This document shows positions 25,905 through 34,742 of a stretch of 43,098 nucleotides of DNA, one piece after another. Positions within the stretch are counted from its first letter, which is position 1; every line of letters begins with the position of its first letter. Both the position numbers and the translations under genes were made by a program. Under the pieces are notes generated by a model. That model was not told the origin of the DNA and did no database searches. It saw only the letters and a program-made list of their open reading frames with translations. Source of the stretch: Fidelibacterota bacterium (GTDB lineage: Bacteria > Fidelibacterota > UBA8477 > JABMPR01); NCBI GenBank assembly GCA_021734255.1, contig JAIPJM010000023.1:1-43098 (forward strand), in the 5' to 3' direction.

Positions 25905-26750
25905 TTAGCTGTTTTCTCTAAATTCGTAGATCATGATACCTTCAAAAAAAGCACCAACTTCCGGGAAATAGTATTTGAGAAAGTCCAGCTTAACGGTTTC
26001 CCCTGCACTCTGAGACGCATGTACCAGGTACTTCCCGTCAATGATCATCCCTTCATGCCCCATGACGATCCCCATTTTATAATATGAGGGTTTCACGAAA
26101 GCGACGCCAACGATCTCAGGCAGTTTTGCCAGCAGCTCGGCATCGATGTGTTCATTGGGTATATAGTAAGCGGTGATGGGCCGGTTCCACTCAAGATCAA
26201 GGAACTCATCCCCATCATCCTTCAGGTTCAGGGTGATATCTACGGAATCCAATTTTGCCATGGGTAAAAGTGATTGTGTAATATCGACTGTATATGGATT
26301 GGCAGTAATTCTATCCAGGGTATAATGCCAGCGCGATGCATAACTTGGTGTCTTTGATCCCTTGGCATCTGCCTTGTAATGGATATCGATCATGTTCGCC
26401 TTGGTTTCCGTCCAGGATGAACTTTTTGCCGCTGCCAGGGAGGTCAGGTTGTGACCGGTACAGTCAGAAACATCATAGCGAATAATGGGATCCGGATCAG
26501 GTTCCATCTCTTCACCCAGCTTGAAGATCTCATAGGGTGTACCCACTCGCCAGAGCGCAAAATATTTCAGACGGTTTTGAAAGTCAGGGAAACGGGCCTG
26601 AAATTCGGGGAGGATCTGATCCATCTGTTCCTGGTTCAGCTCCCATGGATGAGGTAATCCGTTGATCCATTCGGTATCACTCACAGGTTCTTTGCATGAA
26701 AGCAGTGTGGTAAATAGAAGGATGGCAGTGACGATGTAGGTTCTTTTCAT
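25905..26750 (-). CDS. DUF1460 family lipoprotein (NlpC/P60-like murein amidase)
   Basis: The 281 residues start with a lipoprotein signal (MKRTYIVTAILLFTTLLSC). The catalytic Cys is in IIRYDVSDCTGHNLTSLAAA, and the His region is MGHEGMIIDGKYLVHASQSA, followed by VKLDFLKYYFPEVGAFFEGI, the C-terminal pattern of DUF1460 proteins. Characterised members are N-acetylmuramoyl-L-alanine amidases acting on anhydro-muropeptides. The start follows CAGGGGA. It lies between the PorD-like and YjbQ genes on the same strand. Confidence 0.82.
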   Translation of the reverse strand: MKRTYIVTAILLFTTLLSCKEPVSDTEWINGLPHPWELNQEQMDQILPEFQARFPDFQNRLKYFALWRVGTPYEIFKLGEEMEPDPDPIIRYDVSDCTGHNLTSLAAAKSSSWTETKANMIDIHYKADAKGSKTPSYASRWHYTLDRITANPYTVDITQSLLPMAKLDSVDITLNLKDDGDEFLDLEWNRPITAYYIPNEHIDAELLAKLPEIVGVAFVKPSYYKMGIVMGHEGMIIDGKYLVHASQSAGETVKLDFLKYYFPEVGAFFEGIMIYEFRENS

Positions 26751-26801
26751 TATTTTCCCCTGATTATTATGTGAAAGGATATGCTGTCTAAACCCGGCTG
26801 A

Positions 26802-27632
26802 TCACCAATCTGCCAGGATCGAGTTATAATAGTCCTTGTGATCTTCATCGATGCGGATGAGCTGCTGCATAAACTCGAGCTTACCGACTTCCCACAAAAA
26901 ATCCCCAAGTTCCTTATACTTTGCGTTAAGAAAATTCACAGTGAAAATTCTTGAATCCTGGCGTTTCTTACTTGTTTCCAGATGTTTGAAAAACTTTTCC
27001 AGTGGAATAAGTGCCTCTTTCTTTTGCCCTGAATCCCATAGGTCAATGGCTTCATAATAGGCAAACTTCATGCGCCGGTAATCTTGATTGCGGCTCAGCT
27101 TTTCGATGTCTTCCAATCGTTCTTTCCAGCCCTGTGAAAATTGGTCCCGGGTGCCACTACGGGCAACCCGGCGTGCTTCCGTATAGAGTTGGCTGCCACC
27201 AAATTCTGTCCATGTGTCCAGATCACTCCCCAGGATGGTCAGGACCCAGAAGTCAACAAATGAGGTGAGTGCATTAAAGGAGGGTGATCGAACAAGAGCA
27301 TCACCCTCATTAAAATGAAATTGCCACTCCTTGTCAAAATATTTCTGATCGTCACCATTTCCCCAGAACGCTTTCCCTGTGTAGATCTTTTGATAGCCCG
27401 ACTCGGTATAACTTTCAAGGAAAAGTGTGGCCTGGATGAGGAAATCGGCTGGAAGTTCTTCAAAGGTCCACTCGGAGTTTTCAATGTAGTATTCGATATC
27501 CTGGGCTAACCGGGATACGGCCTGCCGGGGAAGATCATCCAGGTGCTCGGTATTCAGTTTAATCTCTGCATGAACTTCCTGGGCGCTTAGGGGTGACCAC
27601 ACCAGGAGCAATAACACGATAAATCTCTTCAT
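26802..27632 (-). CDS. DUF4835/PorD-like protein
   Basis: The 276 residues have a signal peptide (KRFIVLLLLVWSPLSA) and then AEIKLNTEHLDDLPRQAVSR, DIEYYIENSEWTF, PSFNALTSFVDFWVLTILGS, LDTWTEFGGSQLYTEARRVA and FTVNFLNAKYKELGDFL. This is the DUF4835 pattern, a family that some annotations call type IX secretion protein PorD. A periplasmic role in the Por system fits the T9SS-type substrate at 38899-41862. The assignment rests on recalled motifs. Confidence 0.72.
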   Translation of the reverse strand: MKRFIVLLLLVWSPLSAQEVHAEIKLNTEHLDDLPRQAVSRLAQDIEYYIENSEWTFEELPADFLIQATLFLESYTESGYQKIYTGKAFWGNGDDQKYFDKEWQFHFNEGDALVRSPSFNALTSFVDFWVLTILGSDLDTWTEFGGSQLYTEARRVARSGTRDQFSQGWKERLEDIEKLSRNQDYRRMKFAYYEAIDLWDSGQKKEALIPLEKFFKHLETSKKRQDSRIFTVNFLNAKYKELGDFLWEVGKLEFMQQLIRIDEDHKDYYNSILADW

Positions 27633-27782
27633 AGGTTAATAAATATAGGTGAGACTGAAATGTTTCCAAATCAATTGGCATGATCTGTGTTATGACCACA
27701 AGCAATAGTTTGACTAAGCAGTAGGTTCTAACTAGATTTAAGTGGATTGGGAAACAATAGAAACTAAAGTACATCTGGGAAT

Positions 27783-29954
27783 TTGGAAAACAAGAAGGGG
27801 ATACTTGAGATCTCAAAGATAAGAATCAGGCTGGCTGTTCTATGCCTACTAATGCTGTCTGTCCCGATGCTTCATGCATCCCAAGAATCAGAAATTGATA
27901 GTCTAAAGCAGGTACTCCGGAGCACCTCTGAGGGTGAGACGGTGGATATTTTGAATCAGTTGGCCGAAGCCCATGCTGGTCTTGACTGGGAAAAAAGTCA
28001 GCGATACGCCGGCCTTGCGCTGGACCTGGCGACTTCTCTGGATGACTCCTACGGTATCGCTGTCGCTCATCTCAATTTTGCAGCCTTTTACAATATGGAG
28101 CAGGATTTTAGGAAGGCTCTGGATCACGCTGCGGAAGCTCTTAGCCTGTTCGAACAACTTTCCGATGACTGGCAGATTGCAAAAACCCTGCGTACGATTG
28201 GTACAACTTACAGCAAGCTGAATCAGAGTGATCAGAGTCTGGATTATTTCCTCAGGTCTCTTATGATCTTTGAAGATATTAACAGAGAAAAAGATATTGC
28301 TGCTACGGTGATGGTCATTGGAGATGTGTATGTCCATTGGGACCAGGCTGAAAAAGCATTACGATTTTTTGAACGAGCCTTATCAATCTATCAGGCAGAA
28401 GAGAATTATGACCAGGTGCTTGAAAGTGGTAATCGATTAGCAAAGACGTTAATGACACTTGAGCGCTTTGATGAAGCCAAGCAATATCTTGATCAGATGG
28501 TTTTGGTCTCAGATCAGCATCCCTCTCCTGTCCTGCAGGCTGAGATCTATGCCAGTCTTGGTGAACTATTCCAATATCAATCTCAATTGAATACGGCTCA
28601 ACGCTATTTTCTGAATGCACTTGAGCTCAAAGAAGCGATCGGTGACCAGGGTGAGATAGCATTGGCACTCAGTCAGGTAGCAAAGACCTATCTGGAAGCG
28701 GGTAACGTTTCGCAGGCCCTCAGCTACTATAAACAAGCTCAGAGTATGGCTGAAAGCAGCGGAGCCTCCAATATTTCAGCTGAAGTTTGGCTTAATATTG
28801 GTGCGCTGCATATGCAGACAGGGGACTTAAGTAATACAGTGAGTGCCTTGGAGTCAGGCCTTGATATCGCAACAAGTATTAATGACCTCAATTTAATGCA
28901 GCGAGCCTACAGGTTACTGACGGAGGCATATGGCAAATTCGGCCAACCCGATAAAGCCCTGACCTACCAGCAGGCACTCCAGGGAGCCATTGACGCGCTG
29001 AATGTACAACAGAGTAATCGTAGAGTGGCTGAACTTGAAATCCGCTACGAGTTGGACAAGATGGATCGAGAGCTAGACGCCCTCAAAGGGCAGGCGATAA
29101 TAGAGGAACTCAGATATAAGCGGCGGTATACCATGATGATCGTCGTTATCGCCTTTTCGATCACGATCATGATCCTCCTCCTCTTTTTCCTGTTCTACCG
29201 TAGTAATCTGATCCAGAGGACGGAAAAAGAAAAGATGGAGCACGCTCTGCGCATGAAAGCTGATTTCACAGCCATGCTGGTCCATGATCTGAGAAGCCCT
29301 TTAACAGCAGTCTTTGGATTTGCCGAACTGCTGAAGATGGGTGAAAAGTCTTTTGACCAGATCAAGCAGATCGCCCAGACCATTCGAACTGCCAGTCAGA
29401 AGATGTTACAACTTGTGAATGAAATGCTCGATCTATCCAAATTTGAAGCAGGTAAGATGGCCTTGTCCAAGACAACAGTGACCCTAAAATCACTTGCAGC
29501 CACGTCTCTTCAAATGCTGGAACCTGTAGCCAGCAAGGAAAACATGAAGATCTCATTTCAAGCTGCCGACGGATTACCCAGTTGTCAGTGTGATGTGCTG
29601 AAGATAGAACAGGTCATCACCAACCTCATAAGTAATGCCATCAATCACACGCCTGCAGGTTCAGAGATCAATGTTAAGCTAGAGGCGAAGACGATTGACG
29701 AAGCGGAATATATCCACTTCAGTGTAGCAGATAATGGCCCTGGTGTCCCGGAAGAGTCCGTTGACAAACTATTCGATAAGTATGCCCAACTTGAAGCCCG
29801 GTCTTCTGCTAAAAGCAAGGGAACTGGTTTGGGGCTCGCTGTTTCACGGATCATCATAGAGGAACATGGAGGCAAGATCGGTTATAAGGACAATGACCCT
29901 GCCGGAAGCATATTTTATTTCCAGATTCCTGTAAAAGATCCTGGCAAAGACTAA
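27783..29954 (+). CDS. TPR-sensor histidine kinase
   Basis: The protein has an N-terminal signal or membrane anchor (IRLAVLCLLMLSVPMLHA) and about eight TPR repeats (AHLNFAAFYNMEQDFRKALD through DKALTYQQALQGAID). It then has a coiled coil, a membrane helix at about 450-472, and a kinase core: His501 in MLVHDLRSPLTAVFGF, N box ISNAINHTPAGS, DNGPGVP and GTGLGLAVSRIIIEEHGG. This is the FCB-type sensor with periplasmic TPRs. The TTG at 27783 is the only usual start near the signal, but the best ribosome site (GAAGGGG) lies after it, before an ATC at 27810. No response regulator lies beside it. Confidence 0.85.
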   Translation: MENKKGILEISKIRIRLAVLCLLMLSVPMLHASQESEIDSLKQVLRSTSEGETVDILNQLAEAHAGLDWEKSQRYAGLALDLATSLDDSYGIAVAHLNFAAFYNMEQDFRKALDHAAEALSLFEQLSDDWQIAKTLRTIGTTYSKLNQSDQSLDYFLRSLMIFEDINREKDIAATVMVIGDVYVHWDQAEKALRFFERALSIYQAEENYDQVLESGNRLAKTLMTLERFDEAKQYLDQMVLVSDQHPSPVLQAEIYASLGELFQYQSQLNTAQRYFLNALELKEAIGDQGEIALALSQVAKTYLEAGNVSQALSYYKQAQSMAESSGASNISAEVWLNIGALHMQTGDLSNTVSALESGLDIATSINDLNLMQRAYRLLTEAYGKFGQPDKALTYQQALQGAIDALNVQQSNRRVAELEIRYELDKMDRELDALKGQAIIEELRYKRRYTMMIVVIAFSITIMILLLFFLFYRSNLIQRTEKEKMEHALRMKADFTAMLVHDLRSPLTAVFGFAELLKMGEKSFDQIKQIAQTIRTASQKMLQLVNEMLDLSKFEAGKMALSKTTVTLKSLAATSLQMLEPVASKENMKISFQAADGLPSCQCDVLKIEQVITNLISNAINHTPAGSEINVKLEAKTIDEAEYIHFSVADNGPGVPEESVDKLFDKYAQLEARSSAKSKGTGLGLAVSRIIIEEHGGKIGYKDNDPAGSIFYFQIPVKDPGKD

Positions 29955-29983
29955 AACTCACTTACCACACTGGAGATCTGTCC

Positions 29984-30694
29984 ATGACCGAGCAGAATGC
30001 AGAATCGGGCACTCTCGATTTTAAGCCCAGACCATTTGGAAATAGTGTCAGAGGAATACCGCTGGAGATCTATGAACCTATCGGTTCTAAACCCAGCATG
30101 TTGATCATAAGCGCTATCCATGGCGATGAGAATCTGGGATCAGTGCTTATCTCTGAGTGTCTGCGCTCAATGCAATCACAAGACCTCTACGCAGCTGTGA
30201 TCCTGTCCATGAACCCGGATGGGATCCTGGCTGGGACGCGCGGGAATAGCAATGGTGTCGATCTGAATCGGAACTATCCCACTGATAACTGGAAACCAGA
30301 TCCCGTTTACTACCGGAACCGTCCAGGAGAACCTCAGAATATCGCACTCAGCCCGGGCAAGCGTCCAGGATCGGAGCCTGAAACCATGGCACTTATGGAA
30401 TTGATGCATGCCTTGAAGCCATATCTTGTCGTGTCCTTCCACGGATTTCTCGCCTGCATTGATGATCCATTGAGTCTCGATATTTCAAAGGATATTGCAG
30501 GTAGAACCAATATGGAGCTAGTCCCAGATGTGGGCTATAAGACACCTGGCTCATTTGGCTCCTGGTGCGCGGAGCAGGATATCCCCATAATCACTTATGA
30601 ACTACCCTCTCTGGGTATTGCTGAATTGCGGAAAATGCATACACCCGTGATCAGGGACCTTCTCACCGGTAAATACGATAGCATGCTAGGCTAG
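29984..30694 (+). CDS. M14-family carboxypeptidase, MpaA-like murein peptide amidase
   Basis: The 236 residues have the zinc motif IISAIHGDENLGSVL, then MNPDGILAGTRGNSNGVDLN with NRNYPTDNW, a third ligand in VVSFHGFLACIDD and the catalytic Glu in IITYELPSLG. This matches MpaA, which cleaves the gamma-D-Glu-diaminopimelate bond during murein recycling in the cytoplasm. There is no signal peptide. The start follows GGAGATC. The glutamate-racemase-like gene follows 7 bases later. Confidence 0.86.
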   Translation: MTEQNAESGTLDFKPRPFGNSVRGIPLEIYEPIGSKPSMLIISAIHGDENLGSVLISECLRSMQSQDLYAAVILSMNPDGILAGTRGNSNGVDLNRNYPTDNWKPDPVYYRNRPGEPQNIALSPGKRPGSEPETMALMELMHALKPYLVVSFHGFLACIDDPLSLDISKDIAGRTNMELVPDVGYKTPGSFGSWCAEQDIPIITYELPSLGIAELRKMHTPVIRDLLTGKYDSMLG

Positions 30695-30701
30695 GACCAT
30701 T

Positions 30702-31574
30702 GTGCGTTTGATGATCACAGATTCAGGTCTGGGTGGCCTAGCGGTATGCGCCGGAATTGAGGAGCGTTTAAGAGACGCTCAGGTCGACCTGGAACTATTG
30801 TACGTGAATGCCAACCCAGCTGCTGATGGTGGATATAATTCCCTGGCTTCTCAGGGTGATCGTATTGCCATGTTCGATCGCTTCCTTAAAGGCTCCAGTC
30901 TGATATATGAACCTGACAGAATTGCTATTGCATGCAATACACTGAGTGTCATCTATAATGACACCGAATTTTCAAGGGAGACGCGTGTGCCAGTTGACGG
31001 GATCGTCGATGCTGCAGTACAGATGAGCAGATCGCATTTGAGCGAAAACCCTGAGCATGGTCTTATTGTATTTGCAACAGAAACGACGACTGAGGCAGGC
31101 ACCTACCCCAGGCTGATCCAGGCAGAAAAAGGTTTATTAGTCGCTCAGGCATGTCCCGATCTGGCATCAGCTATCACCAGCGACGCCAGTGGAGCAGCCT
31201 GTCATGCGCTTCTGAATGAATATGCCCGAGTGGCACTTGACAATTTCGATGAACGGCCAGGAACCGTTGCCAGCTTACTTGCCTGTACCCACTATGGCTA
31301 CCAATCCAATATTTTCTCTCAGGTCTTAAGGGATCAGGGTGTGAAGTCAATAACGTTAGACCCAAATGCACTCATGGTGGAGCAGCTCATCGCTGGCTTA
31401 AATGACTTTCGGCTAACAGGAAGTGATGCATTGAGGGTGCGGTTTATCAGCAGGTTTCCAATCCCAGAAGTGGAGATAGATTCCGTGCAGACATATCTGA
31501 ATGATCGCGCACCACTTACGCTTGCCGCTCTCGAAAACCACGAGATCCAGCCCAATCTTTTCCTGAATAAATAA
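30702..31574 (+). CDS. glutamate/aspartate racemase family protein
   Basis: The 290 residues start at a GTG and show ITDSGLGGLAVCAGI, the first catalytic Cys in IAIACNTLSVIY, and the second in SLLACTHYGYQSNIF, with the neighbouring His. This is the MurI superfamily. The usual segment YFADT..PYG reads LYVNANPAADGGYNSL, so substrate specificity may differ from that of a standard glutamate racemase. It lies 7 bases after the MpaA-like gene. Together they suggest handling of D-Glu released from cell-wall peptides, which is inference. Confidence 0.78.
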   Translation: MRLMITDSGLGGLAVCAGIEERLRDAQVDLELLYVNANPAADGGYNSLASQGDRIAMFDRFLKGSSLIYEPDRIAIACNTLSVIYNDTEFSRETRVPVDGIVDAAVQMSRSHLSENPEHGLIVFATETTTEAGTYPRLIQAEKGLLVAQACPDLASAITSDASGAACHALLNEYARVALDNFDERPGTVASLLACTHYGYQSNIFSQVLRDQGVKSITLDPNALMVEQLIAGLNDFRLTGSDALRVRFISRFPIPEVEIDSVQTYLNDRAPLTLAALENHEIQPNLFLNK

Positions 31575-31612
31575 GCCCTGATCTGTTCTGAGAGTGGGTT
31601 TCACAGATATAT

Positions 31613-31742
31613 CAGCATGATATGCTGGCATATCAATATGATGCGAATCAGGCAAAGAATGAATGCTTGAATGGACATCTAATCATAATATATCTATAAT
31701 ATTATCAATACGATACAGAATCTGCCTTAAATGCTGGCATAA
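31613..31742. promoter_or_regulatory. repeated ATGCTGGCATA sites and palindrome before the beta-helix lipoprotein gene
   Basis: CAGCAT-GAT-ATGCTG (31613-31627) is a perfect 6-bp inverted repeat. ATGCTGGCATA occurs at 31622 and again at 31731, the second directly before the likely promoter. The spacing of 109 bp suggests a pair of operator sites with looping, or chance; the regulator is unknown. The rest of the 31575-31790 gap is AT-rich. Confidence 0.35.
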
Positions 31743-31752
31743 CCCTTGTGCA

Positions 31753-31758
31753 TATAAT
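31753..31758 (+). promoter_or_regulatory. probable -10 element
   Basis: TATAAT, preceded by TG at -15/-14 distance, lies 69 bases before the ATG at 31827. No good -35 hexamer is seen 17 bases upstream, which would fit an extended -10 promoter. Confidence 0.35.
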
Positions 31759-31826
31759 GACTAACGAATGAACGACGCGAGAAATTTGAAATGAAGAATT
31801 TGCAGAAATACAAGGAGATCAACCGA

Positions 31827-32522
31827 ATGAAGCATTCAATCACTGCCGCACTTGCAATTATGATGATGGCCTGTGGTGCATCGTCTGATACGGGTGTCAA
31901 TAAAAGTATTTTCGTGGGTGATGGAGAACATGAGCAGGGAAGTCTTCGCTCAGTGAATGGCAGCATCAACGTTGGGAATGGAGCTCGAGTGGAAGGTAAG
32001 CTCTCAACCGTTAATGGCGCCATTGTCGTGGGTGAAAATTCTGAAGTAGGTGAGATCTCTTGTGTGAATGGGGAGATCTTTGTCGACCGAAATTCATCAT
32101 CTGAAGAGATCTCTTGTGTAAATGGGTCCATTAGTATTGGCTCAGAAGTAACCATTGAGGGCGATCTTTCAACTGTGAATGGTCCCATCAAAACCAAGCT
32201 TGGTACGAAAATCTACGGCGATATTGGCACAGTGAACGGCGAAATTCATATACAGGAAACGCTGGTCGCCCATGATGTACGGACAGTGAACGGCCATATC
32301 GATCTGCTGGAGAGCAGCTTGATCAAGGGCGATGTCATTGTCGATCGTGAGCGCAGAAAACCATTTCCCAAAGCATACGGTGAATTACTCATTACGATTA
32401 GCGGCTCTACGGTTGAAGGAAATATTGAAGTTAAAGGCGATGACCCAAACGTAACTGTGGTCCTCTCTGATGGCGGCGAAGTGACGGGAGAGATCAAGAA
32501 CGCCAGGGTCGTTCGCAAATAA
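31827..32522 (+). CDS. bactofilin/beta-helix-like lipoprotein with repeated 'VNG' motif
   Basis: The ATG at 31827, which has AAGGAG at good spacing, is chosen over one at 31791. The 231-residue product starts with a lipoprotein signal (KHSITAALAIMMMAC). The mature protein repeats a turn of about 17-18 residues: RSVNGSINVGNGARVEGKL, STVNGAIVVGENSEVGEI, SCVNGEIFVDRNSSSEEI, SCVNGSISIGSEVTIEGDL, then TVNGPI, TVNGEI and TVNGHI. This implies a right-handed beta-helix similar to bactofilin or DUF4097 proteins but lipid-anchored. A polymerising or surface-coating role is inference. Confidence 0.75.
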   Translation: MKHSITAALAIMMMACGASSDTGVNKSIFVGDGEHEQGSLRSVNGSINVGNGARVEGKLSTVNGAIVVGENSEVGEISCVNGEIFVDRNSSSEEISCVNGSISIGSEVTIEGDLSTVNGPIKTKLGTKIYGDIGTVNGEIHIQETLVAHDVRTVNGHIDLLESSLIKGDVIVDRERRKPFPKAYGELLITISGSTVEGNIEVKGDDPNVTVVLSDGGEVTGEIKNARVVRK

Positions 32523-32552
32523 CAAGACCCCCAAAGTGGGTGTCATACAATG

Positions 32553-32580
32553 AAGGGCCTTCGGGCCCTTTGTTGTTTTT
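32553..32580 (+). terminator. intrinsic terminator with TTCG tetraloop
   Basis: AAGGGCC (32553-32559) and GGCCCTT (32564-32570) pair across TTCG, followed by TGTTGTTTTT. It lies 31 bases after the lipoprotein stop. Confidence 0.92.
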
Positions 32581-32607
32581 AGAAACTCAATAGAAAATAC
32601 GTTACAG

Positions 32608-32692
32608 GTCTTCCTGAGCTGCCAGCGAAGGAGCTCAAAATTTTGCTTCGCAGCAGTCTGAGATTCTTCGTCCCCTCAGTCCTCAGAAAGAC
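32608..32692 (+). repeat. MITE-like inverted-repeat element, decayed copy 3
   Basis: GTCTTCCTGAG at 32608 and GCGAAGGAGCTC are answered by GAGATTCTTCG and TCAGAAAGAC ending at 32692, the same arm order as copies 1 and 2. It is shorter (85 bp) and more diverged. It lies between the terminator and the aminotransferase gene. Confidence 0.5.
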
Positions 32693-32752
32693 TATTCTCT
32701 TTTGTCAGAGCCCTCTTTCGTGCTATTCTACAGGCCTAAAGGAAGAAGCCTT

Positions 32753-33577
32753 ATGCAATTATACATCAATGGGAAATGGGTCGGCGAAGCGGAAGCTACG
32801 GTACCCTTTAGAGACCGAGGGTTTCAATTGGGGGAGAGTCTTTTTGAGACCATCAGGGTGAATGGTGGACATCCTTTTCGAGTTCAAAAGCACATGGAGC
32901 GGATGCAAAGCGGCATGGACACGATACAGCTGGATGCGCCCACCTCTCTAGAGCAGATCCCCGGTTTAGTTGATGAATATATTGAGAGAAACAAGATCGT
33001 GGATTCTCTGGTGCGGATCATGATCACCAGAGGAACGTCTGCCCCAGGTGCAGAACCAGCTATCTATATATCATCACGGGAGTTACCCCCTGTCGATTCC
33101 TGGCCAGTGAAGGTCGTTTTCCTGGAGGAAAAGAACTATCCCATTCTGCGTTTTCACCCTGCCATCAAATCCGGGAATTATCTGGGCAATATGCTGGCAA
33201 AGCGCGATGCCGAACAAGTCGGTGCCTTTGAACCGGTATTCATTAACCCAGAGGGATATATAACAGAGTGTGCTATCCGTAATGTCTTTTTTATTAAGAA
33301 TGGCACTCTGTATACCCCCTCGCTTGAGTTGGGTGTGCTGCCTGGTGTGATTCGGGATACGATCATGGAGCTGGCCAGAAAACGGGGTCTGCAGGTGGAG
33401 GAATCATTTATTCGTGCAGAACGAGTAGATGCGATGGATGAGGCGTTCATCTCAAGCACAGGCGTTGGTGTACTGCCAATATTCTGGGATGGATTCCAGT
33501 CGAACTATGACATCAGCCAGGAACTCCGAAATGATCTGACCGACGTATTTGAAGCAGGAGAACGCAATGTCACATAA
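32753..33577 (+). CDS. class IV aminotransferase (PabC / BCAT / D-amino acid type)
   Basis: The ATG at 32753 after AAAGGAAGAAG is preferred to a TTG at 32702, because family members begin near MQLYINGKWV. The 274 residues have FRDRGFQLGESLFETIRVNG, the PLP lysine Lys139 in HPAIKSGNYLGNMLAKRDAE, TECAIRNVFFIKNG and ELGVLPGVIRDTIMELA. Aminodeoxychorismate lyase, branched-chain aminotransferase and D-amino-acid aminotransferase share these motifs, so the exact substrate is open. It overlaps the methyltransferase gene by 11 bases. Confidence 0.86.
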   Translation: MQLYINGKWVGEAEATVPFRDRGFQLGESLFETIRVNGGHPFRVQKHMERMQSGMDTIQLDAPTSLEQIPGLVDEYIERNKIVDSLVRIMITRGTSAPGAEPAIYISSRELPPVDSWPVKVVFLEEKNYPILRFHPAIKSGNYLGNMLAKRDAEQVGAFEPVFINPEGYITECAIRNVFFIKNGTLYTPSLELGVLPGVIRDTIMELARKRGLQVEESFIRAERVDAMDEAFISSTGVGVLPIFWDGFQSNYDISQELRNDLTDVFEAGERNVT

Positions 33578-34142
33578 AAAATTCAATCCAGAAAAGGCTG
33601 AACGACTGATCTCACGCAAACGATATCAGGAGCTTAAACCTGACATATTGCTCCAAAAACTGGGGACTCCCCCTGGTAATACCATCCTTGATCTGGGATG
33701 TGGCAATGGATTTTTCACATTTCCAGCTGCAGTGGGTATGGGTGAGAAAGGGATGGTCATTGCAGCCGACCAGTCTGAACAAATGCTGGGCCTGCTTGGT
33801 ATGCGCAATCCCCCTGATAATGTGCAGATATTAAAAGTAGATGAAGTCGAACTGGACGTTGAAAGCGATTCAGTAGATGCTGTTGTTGGTATAACCGTTT
33901 ACCATGAATTCAAAGCGCCCTTGAAAAATCTGAACGAGATCGACCGAGTGTTAAAATCAGCTGGCAAGCTCATGTTCCTGGACTGGAGTCCTTCTGCGGA
34001 TAAAGAACGCGGCCCCCATCTTAATCACAGGCTCACGCTGGAGCAGGCGGTGAACGACGTGGCAGCGTCTGGATTCATTGTAGATTCCCAGGAACACTAC
34101 CTGGATGACATGTGGCTGATCATTGCACACAAAAAGAATTAA
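33567..34142 (+). CDS. class I SAM-dependent methyltransferase
   Basis: From the ATG at 33567 (after GCAGGAG) the product is 191 residues. Motif I is ILDLGCGNGFFTFPAAVGMG, followed by an acidic residue in VIAADQSEQML and a second acidic loop VDEVELDVESDSVDAVVGIT. The layout is that of the UbiE/Methyltransf_11 group; the substrate is unknown. It starts inside the aminotransferase gene and is followed 27 bases later by a membrane protein. Confidence 0.85.
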   Translation: MSHKKFNPEKAERLISRKRYQELKPDILLQKLGTPPGNTILDLGCGNGFFTFPAAVGMGEKGMVIAADQSEQMLGLLGMRNPPDNVQILKVDEVELDVESDSVDAVVGITVYHEFKAPLKNLNEIDRVLKSAGKLMFLDWSPSADKERGPHLNHRLTLEQAVNDVAASGFIVDSQEHYLDDMWLIIAHKKN

Positions 34143-34169
34143 TATCCTGAACTATTCAACAGAGCTCTC

Positions 34170-34742
34170 ATGAAGAGATTGAATGCCTATTACTTGATCA
34201 GCATCATCACGCTGGCCTTCATGTTCCTCATTCTCATGCGAACACTTGAGGCGATCGGGTGGTTCGAGGATGACGAAGAAAGACGATCATCTCAGAATTT
34301 GATGCTGCTCGCTGGCGCCTATGAAATGATGAACTCTGACTCTGGCCAAAGTCCGATCCCTGTTGATATCACCGCCAGATACAAAGACGGTGAGCGCTGG
34401 ATGGATGTTTTGATCGACGGTCAGCTGTCCCTGGGTTTGCGTTTCAGTGATTTCGAGAATGATCAGGTGCTGCTGGAAATATTCAGGGTTGACACCATGG
34501 GGAATAGGGTCCGTATTGACGGCTGTGAATGTCCACTGAGTCAGGATGGGCTGGGATCCTGGGAAGGGACGACCCTGGGTGAATTCTGTGCCTACGAGGC
34601 TGAGACTGACCGCTATTTGGCCATTCGTTTTGTTGGTGACAAGACTGCTTCGTCGGTTATAATTGAGTCCAGGGATTTTGAGGAAAAAACCCTGATCGAA
34701 AAACAAGAATACTTTCTTAGAAGGCGAGCTTCCCATGAGTAA
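34170..34742 (+). CDS. single-pass membrane protein, unknown
   Basis: The 190 residues have one N-terminal membrane helix (YYLISIITLAFMFLILMRTL), then an acidic linker and a soluble domain, probably outside the cytoplasm. This contains a Cys pair in DGCECPLSQDG and another Cys in GEFCAYEAET. No family is recognised. The tgt gene starts 8 bases before its stop, so the two are likely co-translated, which may only reflect compact packing. Confidence 0.6.
   Translation: MKRLNAYYLISIITLAFMFLILMRTLEAIGWFEDDEERRSSQNLMLLAGAYEMMNSDSGQSPIPVDITARYKDGERWMDVLIDGQLSLGLRFSDFENDQVLLEIFRVDTMGNRVRIDGCECPLSQDGLGSWEGTTLGEFCAYEAETDRYLAIRFVGDKTASSVIIESRDFEEKTLIEKQEYFLRRRASHE

Noticed and set aside
31733-31750. 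sigma-54 promoter (TGGCAT..TTGTG)
   Set aside because: The -12 element has GT instead of GC and the -24 match is partial; the TATAAT just downstream is a simpler explanation.
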